From: Pseudomonadota bacterium
GTDB taxonomy: Bacteria > Pseudomonadota > Gammaproteobacteria > Burkholderiales > Thiobacillaceae
Reading direction: 5' to 3'
Length of the DNA: 12,620 bases
Assembly: GCA_021802595.1 (NCBI GenBank)
Contig: JAJZRT010000041.1
Coordinates: 1-12,620 of the forward strand
Shown: piece after piece, positions 7,576 to 12,620 of the stretch
Position numbering within the stretch: the stretch's first letter is position 1
Layout: each line of letters opens with the position of its first letter
Notes under the pieces: generated by a model
Database searches by the model: none
What the model was told of the DNA's origin: nothing
Seen by the model: the letters and a program-made list of their open reading frames with translations, nothing else
Made by a program: the position numbers and the translations under genes

Positions 7576-7917
7576 CTATCGGCTGGCCAGCGCATCCCAG
7601 ATGGGCCTGACCTCTATCGTTGCGGCCCTGGCCATGGGGTGCAGTGCCGCCACGTCGATGGCTTCCCGGTCGCTCGAACACTCAATCAGCTCATAGGCGC
7701 ACATCTTTTCCCTGGATCTGGCGAACGGCCCCTTTTTCAACACTGCCCTGCCTTCGCGTACCCGGACGGTGGTGGCGTCGCCAGCCGGCCGCAGCGGATT
7801 GCCGTCTATCCGCACGCCCCGGCGCTCCATCTCCTTTATCCAGGCGCCTATCCCCTGCAGCAGCGCTTCGGTGGGTACGAAAGAATCGTCGTGGCTGATG
7901 ATGAGCAGATACCGCAT
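7576..7917 (-). CDS. Divergent YCII-family protein lacking the DGPF aspartate, 113 aa
   Basis: A YCII-fold protein that begins MRYLLIISHDDSF and ends with TIEVRPIWDAL. In place of the DGPF box it reads VLKKGPFARSREKMCAYELI (residues 60-79), so the conserved aspartate is replaced by lysine while Gly-Pro-Phe is kept. If the aspartate is functionally important, this copy may have lost activity or changed partner. The start at 7917 is supported by a GGAG site and by where the homology begins. It is the first gene of the unit downstream of promoter P1 at 7986-8012. The 53 bases after it hold no obvious signal other than the next gene's ribosome site. Confidence 0.85.
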   Translation of the reverse strand: MRYLLIISHDDSFVPTEALLQGIGAWIKEMERRGVRIDGNPLRPAGDATTVRVREGRAVLKKGPFARSREKMCAYELIECSSDREAIDVAALHPMARAATIEVRPIWDALASR

Positions 7918-7985
7918 GGTTTTTCTCCATCGGGACATTACGGTGCAATCCTCAATCCCGGGGGATCCTGGGGTGTTATTTCGTC

Positions 7986-8012
7986 GACGAACCAGCCTGG
8001 CCGGAATCGACA
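7986..8012 (-). promoter_or_regulatory. ECF42-type promoter P1 (TGTCGA-N17-CGTC)
   Basis: TGTCGA (8012-8007) is followed by 17 bases and CGTC (7989-7986) on the minus strand, 68 bases upstream of the ATG at 7917. This is the third exact copy of the pattern in the window. It lies in the divergent gap between the minus-strand regulon and the plus-strand transglutaminase gene. It should drive the genes from 7917 down to 5261. Confidence 0.82.
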
Positions 8013-8077
8013 CCGCCGCGAAAACTTTTCTGGCTTGACCCTTGCTTGTCACGGACAGGCCTCACACTCCGTTCCCC

Positions 8078-11000
8078 ATGAGCATCCACGTCGCGATCCG
8101 CCACACCACGCACTACCAATTCGACCGCCGCGTCGCGCTGAGTCCGCACATTGTGCGGCTGCGTCCGGCGCCGCATTCGCGCACGCCCATCGTGTCGTAT
8201 TCGCTGACAGTGCGGCCGGAGAAGCATTTCATCAACTGGCAGCAGGATCCCTTCGGCAACTATCTGGCCCGGCTGGTGTTCCCCGAGGCGACGCGCGAGT
8301 TGCTGGTGGACGTGGAGGTGATCGCCGACATGACGGTGATCAATCCCTTCGATTTTTTCATCGAGGATCGCTGTGAACACTGGCCCTTCGCCTACGAAGC
8401 CGCGCAGAAGAAGGAACTGACGCCCTATCTCGAAACCGGGCCGCTCGGGCCGCTGCTCAAGACCTGGCTAGACAACCTCCCGCGCGAGAAGATGCGCACC
8501 ATCGATTTCCTGGTGATGCTGAACCAGCGCCTGCAACGGGAAATCGCCTACACCGTGCGCCTGGAACCCGGTGTGCAGACGCCGGACGAGACGCTGGAAA
8601 AAGCGCTCGGCTCCTGCCGCGACACCGGCTGGCTGCTGGTGCAGGCGCTGCGCCACCTCGGGCTGGCCGCGCGCTTCGTGTCGGGCTACCTGGTGCAGCT
8701 GGCGCCCGACGAAAAGTCCCTCGACGGCCCGTCCGGACCGGAACAGGATTTCACCGACCTGCACGCCTGGGCCGAGGTCTACTTGCCGGGCGCGGGCTGG
8801 ATCGGGCTCGACCCTACCTCGGGGCTGTTCGCCTCGGAAGGCCACATCCCGCTCGCCGCCACGCCGCAGCCTGCGTCGGCCGCGCCCATCGAAGGCTACA
8901 CCGACCCCTGCGAGGTCGAGTTCGCGTTCTCCAACTCGGTCACGCGCTTCCGCGAGGACCCGCGCGTCACCCTGCCCTATTCCGATGAACAATGGTCAGC
9001 CATCGAGGCGCTCGGGCAGCGGGTGGATGAACAGCTTGTGCAGCAGGATGTGCGCCTCACCCACGGCGGCGAACCCACCTTCGTCTCCATCGACGACATG
9101 GACGCACCGGAATGGAACACGACGGCGCACGGCAGCCACAAAAGGGAGCGCGCCGAGGTGCTGGTGCGGCGCCTGAAGCGGCGTCTGGCGCCCGGCGCCC
9201 TGCTGCATACCGGCCAGGGCAAATGGTATCCGGGCGAGCCGCTGCCGCGCTGGGCGCTGGGCATTTTCTGGCGCCGCGACGGCGTGCCGGTGTGGAAGGA
9301 CAACGCGCTGCTGGCCGAATCCAGCCGGGATTACGGCCACGGCATCGCCGACGCCGAGCGCTTTGCCGCCACCCTGGCGCAGCACCTCGGGCTCGCCGCG
9401 TGTTTTGCGCAGCCCGCATACGAAGACGCGCTGGCCGCATTGCTGCAGGAAGCCGAACTGCCGATCAATCTCGATCCGGCGCATGTCGATCTCGGCGACC
9501 CCGCGTTGCGCGGCGCCCTCGCCAACAAGCTGTCGCGCGGCCTCGCTGCGCCGACGGGCTATGTGTTGCCGCTGGCCTGGCGCGCGCACGAACGGCGCTG
9601 GCACAGCGCGCCCTGGACATTCCGCCGCGATCGCATCTATCTGGCCCCGGGCGATTCGCCGATGGGGCTGCGCCTGCCGCTGGCCTCGCTGCCCTGGGTG
9701 GCCGAGGACGGGCGCGAGCCATGGGTGGAAGTCGATCCGTTTGCGGCACTCGCGCCGCTGGCCGATTTTCACGGCGAGGTGGCGGCGCGCTACAGCAGCC
9801 ACGCCGACCCGCAGCCCGGCCATCCGGACGTTCACCCGCAAACGCCCACCACGAAGGAATCGGTCGAGGTGCCGCATACCGCGCTGTGCGTGGAAGCGCG
9901 CGCCGGCATCCTGCATGTCTTCATGCCGCCGGCCGCCACGCTCGAGCAGTACCTCGACCTGCTGGCGGCAGTCGAGGCGAGCGCCGCCCGCCTGAAAATG
10001 CCTGTCGTGATCGAAGGCTACGCGCCGCCGGGCGACAGCCGCATCGAGAAGCTCCTCGTCACGCCCGACCCCGGCGTGATCGAGGTCAACATCCACCCGG
10101 CGCACACCTGGCCGCAACTCGTCCAGACGACCACGCTGCTGTACGAAGAAGCGCGCCTGTCGCGGCTCGCCGCCGAGAAGTTCATGCTCGACGGCCGTCA
10201 TGCCGGCACCGGCGGCGGCAACCATGTGACGCTCGGCGGCGCCACCCCGGCCGACAGCCCCTTCCTGCGCCGGCCGGATCTGCTGGCGAGCCTCGTCACC
10301 TACTGGCAGCATCACCCGTCGCTGTCGTATCTGTTCTCCGGCCTCTTCATCGGCCCCACCAGCCAGGCGCCGCGCGCCGACGAAGGCCGCATCGAACGCC
10401 TGTACGAACTCGAGATCGCCTTCCAGCAGATGCCGGCGGGAGAGACGCCGCAACCCTGGCTGGTGGACCGCCTGTTACGCAACCTGCTCACCGACCTCAC
10501 CGGCAACACGCACCGTTCGGAATTCTGCATCGACAAGCTGTATTCGCCGGACTCGCCCTCCGGCCGCCTGGGGCTGCTCGAATTCCGTGCGTTCGAAATG
10601 CCGCCGCACGCGCGCATGAGCCTGGCGCAGATGCTGTTGCTGCGCGCGCTGGTTGCGCGCTTCTGGGCGCAGCCCTATCGCAAGCCGCTGGTGCGCTGGG
10701 GCACGCAGCTGCAGGACCAGTGGATGCTGCCGCACTACCTGTGGGCGGACCTGAAGGACGTCATCGCCGACCTCAACGACGCGGGCTTTCCGTTCCAGCC
10801 CGACTGGTACCTGCCCTTCCTCGAATTCCGCTTCCCGCGCTACGGCACCCTGCAGCTCGGCGACATGTCCATCGAACTGCGCACGGCGATCGAACCCTGG
10901 CACGTGCTCGGCGAGGAATCGACGAGCCTCGGCACCGCGCGCTACGTCGATTCGTCGGTCGAGCGCCTGCAGGTGAAAGCGAGCGGGCTGACCGGCAGCC

Positions 11001-11437
11001 GCTACGTGCTCGTCTGCAACGGGCGCCGCGTGCCGCTCGCCGCCACCGGCGTCCAGGGCGAACAGGTGGCCGGCGTGCGCTACCGCGCCTGGCAGCCGCC
11101 GTCGGCGCTGCACCCCACCATCGGCATCCACTCGCCGCTCGTGTTCGATCTGATCGATACCTGGAACGGGCGCGCCATCGGCGGCTGCACCTACCGCGTC
11201 GTCCATCCCGGCGGGCGCAACTACGACCACTTCCCGGTCAATGCGATGGAAGCCGAAGCCCGTCGCCACATCCGCTTCCAGGACTGGGGCCACACTGCCG
11301 GCAGCTTCACGCCCCCGCCGTGGACCGCATCGATCGCCCGCTTCTTTCCCGGCGGCAACCCGCCCGGCCCGATGGCGCCGCCGCCCGAGGAACCGGCGGG
11401 AGAATTCCCGCACACGCTCGACCTGCGTCGACGCTGA
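8078..11437 (+). CDS. Transglutaminase-like protein with DUF2126 domain, 1119 aa
   Basis: A large protein combining a bacterial transglutaminase N-terminal domain (about residues 1-95), a papain-like transglutaminase core (about 140-250) and a long DUF2126 region (about 300 to the end). The likely catalytic triad is complete: Cys180 in GSCRDTGWL, His229 in DLHAWAEVYLPGAGW and Asp245 in GLDPTSG. DUF2126 landmarks are RLTHGGEPTFVSIDD (near 330), FMLDGRHAGTGGGNHVTLGG (near 705) and GLLEFRAFEMPPHARMS. No signal peptide is seen, so it is cytoplasmic; substrates are unknown. The family often sits with circularly permuted ATP-grasp and alpha-E genes, but none is adjacent here. The ATG at 8078 fits the homology but has no Shine-Dalgarno site; an in-frame TTG at 8042 also lacks one. 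The length is normal and the frame is intact. Confidence 0.93.
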   Translation: MSIHVAIRHTTHYQFDRRVALSPHIVRLRPAPHSRTPIVSYSLTVRPEKHFINWQQDPFGNYLARLVFPEATRELLVDVEVIADMTVINPFDFFIEDRCEHWPFAYEAAQKKELTPYLETGPLGPLLKTWLDNLPREKMRTIDFLVMLNQRLQREIAYTVRLEPGVQTPDETLEKALGSCRDTGWLLVQALRHLGLAARFVSGYLVQLAPDEKSLDGPSGPEQDFTDLHAWAEVYLPGAGWIGLDPTSGLFASEGHIPLAATPQPASAAPIEGYTDPCEVEFAFSNSVTRFREDPRVTLPYSDEQWSAIEALGQRVDEQLVQQDVRLTHGGEPTFVSIDDMDAPEWNTTAHGSHKRERAEVLVRRLKRRLAPGALLHTGQGKWYPGEPLPRWALGIFWRRDGVPVWKDNALLAESSRDYGHGIADAERFAATLAQHLGLAACFAQPAYEDALAALLQEAELPINLDPAHVDLGDPALRGALANKLSRGLAAPTGYVLPLAWRAHERRWHSAPWTFRRDRIYLAPGDSPMGLRLPLASLPWVAEDGREPWVEVDPFAALAPLADFHGEVAARYSSHADPQPGHPDVHPQTPTTKESVEVPHTALCVEARAGILHVFMPPAATLEQYLDLLAAVEASAARLKMPVVIEGYAPPGDSRIEKLLVTPDPGVIEVNIHPAHTWPQLVQTTTLLYEEARLSRLAAEKFMLDGRHAGTGGGNHVTLGGATPADSPFLRRPDLLASLVTYWQHHPSLSYLFSGLFIGPTSQAPRADEGRIERLYELEIAFQQMPAGETPQPWLVDRLLRNLLTDLTGNTHRSEFCIDKLYSPDSPSGRLGLLEFRAFEMPPHARMSLAQMLLLRALVARFWAQPYRKPLVRWGTQLQDQWMLPHYLWADLKDVIADLNDAGFPFQPDWYLPFLEFRFPRYGTLQLGDMSIELRTAIEPWHVLGEESTSLGTARYVDSSVERLQVKASGLTGSRYVLVCNGRRVPLAATGVQGEQVAGVRYRAWQPPSALHPTIGIHSPLVFDLIDTWNGRAIGGCTYRVVHPGGRNYDHFPVNAMEAEARRHIRFQDWGHTAGSFTPPPWTASIARFFPGGNPPGPMAPPPEEPAGEFPHTLDLRRR

Positions 11438-11490
11438 CCCCCCTGCCATCCCAACATGCCGGCTGATCGATTGACGCGATAGTCCGGTTT

Positions 11491-11507
11491 CGCCGAACGG
11501 CGCTTTT
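11491..11507 (+). terminator. Possible weak intrinsic terminator after the transglutaminase gene
   Basis: CGCC-GAAC-GGCG (11491-11502) can form a short stem with a 4-base loop, followed by C and four T (11504-11507). It lies 54 bases after the stop codon. The stem and T-run are both short. Further hairpins at 11517-11545 (GCCTGC/GCAGGC) and 11558-11576 (GGCGC/GCGCC) may contribute instead. Confidence 0.3.
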
Positions 11508-11658
11508 GATCGAACCGCCTGCAGGGCCAACGACGCCTCGCAGGCCTGCACCATTCCGGCGCTTCCGGCAGGCGCCTGTTCTGCTTCCCATCTAACAAAC
11601 GACCGGAAAACCCGGCGTCAGCGGTCACGGCATTCTCTCTGCTTGCCCAGCCGCTTTC

Positions 11659-11692
11659 TTTGTAATCACCAACCGTCATTACTGCTTACAAA
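11659..11692. repeat. Inverted repeat TTTGTAA-N20-TTACAAA
   Basis: TTTGTAA (11659-11665) and TTACAAA (11686-11692) are perfect 7-base inverted copies separated by 20 bases. They lie about 130-160 bases upstream of the sigma-54-type promoter, a usual distance for binding of a sigma-54 activator. The second arm reads on as ACAAATGACATGATT, resembling the dyad at 11786-11800. Confidence 0.4.
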
Positions 11693-11785
11693 TGACATGA
11701 TTCGCGCATAGTGCAGGCCGCCACGGCATGGTGCGCCTTCACGGGGCGTTTGCCGGACATGCGTGCACCCGACACAAAAACATAC

Positions 11786-11800
11786 TTACAAATCATGTAA
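11786..11800. repeat. Dyad TTACA-AATCA-TGTAA
   Basis: A 5-base inverted repeat with a 5-base centre. It begins with the same CTTACAAAT as the element whose TTACAAA arm starts exactly 100 bases upstream at 11686. It ends 20 bases before the -24 box of the sigma-54-type promoter. It could be an operator; the binding protein is unknown. Confidence 0.4.
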
Positions 11801-11819
11801 CTGCATTCCTTTTTCAGAC

Positions 11820-11835
11820 TGGCACATGGCTTGCT
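11820..11835 (+). promoter_or_regulatory. Sigma-54 (RpoN) type promoter
   Basis: TGGCAC (11820-11825), 5 bases, then TTGCT (11831-11835) matches the sigma-54 -24/-12 consensus TGGCAC-N5-TTGCW. The GG and GC pairs have the required 12-base offset, and a pyrimidine precedes the first box. Transcription would start near 11846, about 42 bases before the ATG of the substrate-binding protein gene. Such promoters need an activator ATPase bound upstream, which fits the dyads at 11659-11692 and 11786-11800. Confidence 0.7.
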
Positions 11836-11887
11836 CATCCTTCTCCGACGTTGTTGTTCAAACCGTATCAATTGTTAGGAGAAAACC

Positions 11888-12620
11888 ATGTCTGAACAGT
11901 CTCGCAAGGACAAGCTGGCCGAAGCCCTGGCCACCCGGATGAGCCGCCGCGGCTTCATGAAGCTGGTGGGAAGCGGCGCGGGTCTCGCCGCAGGCAGTTC
12001 CCTCATGGGCGGCATGCTGGTCCAGAACGCCATGGCCGCCACGCCCAGGCGGGGCGGCACCATCAAGCTGGCCTGGGTCGATGCGGTCGACACCCTGGAC
12101 CCCCACTTCACCTCGTCCCTGGGGTCGGTGAAGATCCTCAACAACCTCTTCAACGGCCTGCTCAAGGTGGCCTACGACGGCAAGAAGGTCTCCTTCGTGC
12201 CGGACCTGGCCGAGAAGTGGGAGATGCCGGACGACAAGACCCACGTCTTCAAGCTGCGCCGTGGCGTGAAGTTCCACAACGGCGACCCGTGCGACGCCGA
12301 GGCGGTGAAGTGGAGCCTGGAGCGGGTCAAGAACCCGGCCAACGGCTCGCCGCATGCCTGGAAGTTCGACCAGCTTGCGGGAGTCGACGTCATCGACGAC
12401 CACACCGTCCGCATGCGCTTCAACAAGCCCTATGCCTTCCTGCCGGTGGCGCTGACCGGCAGCACGGGCCGCGCCGGCACCATCGTCAGCAAACGCGCGG
12501 TGGAGCAGTACGGCAAGGCCTTCGGCCGCAACCCGGTGGGCACCGGGCCGTTCAGGTTCGCCGGCTGGCGGGAGAACGAGTCCATCACCCTGGAACGCAA
12601 CCCCGATTATTTCGAACCGG
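11888..12620 (+). CDS. Tat-exported ABC transporter substrate-binding protein, family 5 (partial, runs off right edge)
   Basis: The periplasmic binding component of a peptide/nickel/opine-type ABC importer. 244 codons are visible out of about 500-540 expected. A twin-arginine signal (MSRRGFMKLVGSGAGLAAG, residues 18-36) matches the S-R-R-x-F-[LM]-K pattern, with likely cleavage near NAMAA at 47-51. The mature part shows family 5 landmarks: RGGTIKLAWVDAVDTLDPHF (55-74), the signature around KWEMPDDKTHVFKLRRGVKF (102-121) followed by HNGDP and AEAVKWSLERV, and later VGTGPFRFAGW (219-229). The ATG at 11888 follows an AGGAG site at 11877-11881. Control by sigma-54 is suggested by the promoter at 11820-11835, so expression may respond to nitrogen status or a specific activator. 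Permease and ATPase genes would be expected to the right. The ligand cannot be told. Confidence 0.93.
   Translation, partial: MSEQSRKDKLAEALATRMSRRGFMKLVGSGAGLAAGSSLMGGMLVQNAMAATPRRGGTIKLAWVDAVDTLDPHFTSSLGSVKILNNLFNGLLKVAYDGKKVSFVPDLAEKWEMPDDKTHVFKLRRGVKFHNGDPCDAEAVKWSLERVKNPANGSPHAWKFDQLAGVDVIDDHTVRMRFNKPYAFLPVALTGSTGRAGTIVSKRAVEQYGKAFGRNPVGTGPFRFAGWRENESITLERNPDYFEP

Larger units (their letters stand above)
11438..11887. other. Non-coding intergenic region with regulatory signals
   Basis: About 450 bases without a convincing gene on either strand. The first part (11490-11580) contains several short GC hairpins that could end the transglutaminase transcript. The second part (11655-11835) is richer in A/T and holds dyad repeats and a sigma-54-type promoter for the transporter gene downstream. 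No transposase remnant, RNA gene or riboswitch was recognised. Confidence 0.7.

Noticed and set aside
8035..8040. TTGACC as a sigma-70 -35 box for the transglutaminase gene
   Set aside because: No credible -10 element about 17 bases downstream.
8996..10453. Long minus-strand open frame opposite the transglutaminase gene
   Set aside because: Antisense shadow with biased composition, no family similarity and no credible ribosome site.
9112..11466. Long plus-strand open frame (784 codons) overlapping the transglutaminase gene
   Set aside because: It is Arg/Ala-rich with no recognisable domain and lies wholly in another frame of a well-supported gene; such frames are common in high-GC DNA.
11730..11769. 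GGTGC and GCACC half-sites as an NtrC binding site upstream of the sigma-54-type promoter
   Set aside because: Their orientation and spacing do not fit the usual NtrC dyad; probably chance in GC-rich DNA.

Overview
The window is high-GC (roughly two thirds G+C) DNA from a Gram-negative bacterium. Protein style, Shine-Dalgarno sites, a sigma-54-type promoter and a Tat-exported transporter protein suggest a pseudomonad-type proteobacterium, most likely a betaproteobacterium (Rhodocyclales/Burkholderiales-like). The species cannot be fixed from the sequence alone.

Region 1 (1-7917, all on the minus strand, read right to left) is a compact ECF42-type regulon. It encodes an ECF42 sigma factor (cut by the left edge), four YCII/DGPF-domain proteins, four apparently intact VOC (glyoxalase-fold) proteins plus a fifth that is a frameshifted relic, an AraC-type regulator, a YdeI/OmdA-family protein, and a pair made of a MoaD/ThiS-like ubiquitin-fold protein and an Asp-box (BNR) beta-propeller protein. 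Genes are separated by 1-116 bases or overlap by 4, and nearly all have AAGGAG/GGAG-type ribosome binding sites.

The main discovery is that the pattern TGTCGA-N17-CGTC occurs three times on the minus strand (7986-8012, 5219-5245, 1851-1877). Each copy lies in one of the larger gaps, 36-70 bases upstream of a start codon. It matches the -35/-10 motif I recall for ECF42 promoters. It divides region 1 into three transcription units, the last of which ends in the sigma factor gene itself. This implies a self-amplifying circuit with no anti-sigma gene in view.

Region 2 (7918-8077) is a divergent intergenic region. Region 3 (8078-11437, plus strand) is one large gene for a transglutaminase-like protein with a DUF2126 C-terminal part. 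Region 4 (11438-11887) is non-coding. It holds weak hairpins, a set of TTACA/TGTAA dyads and a near-consensus sigma-54 promoter. Region 5 (11888 to the right edge) is the start of a Tat-exported, family 5 (peptide/nickel-type) ABC transporter substrate-binding protein.

How the genes work together: the ECF42 sigma factor probably switches on its own unit and two other units of small DGPF and VOC proteins. What these proteins do chemically is not known for the family, although VOC and YCII proteins often bind or transform small metabolites. The transglutaminase and the ABC transporter gene look like separate units under different control.
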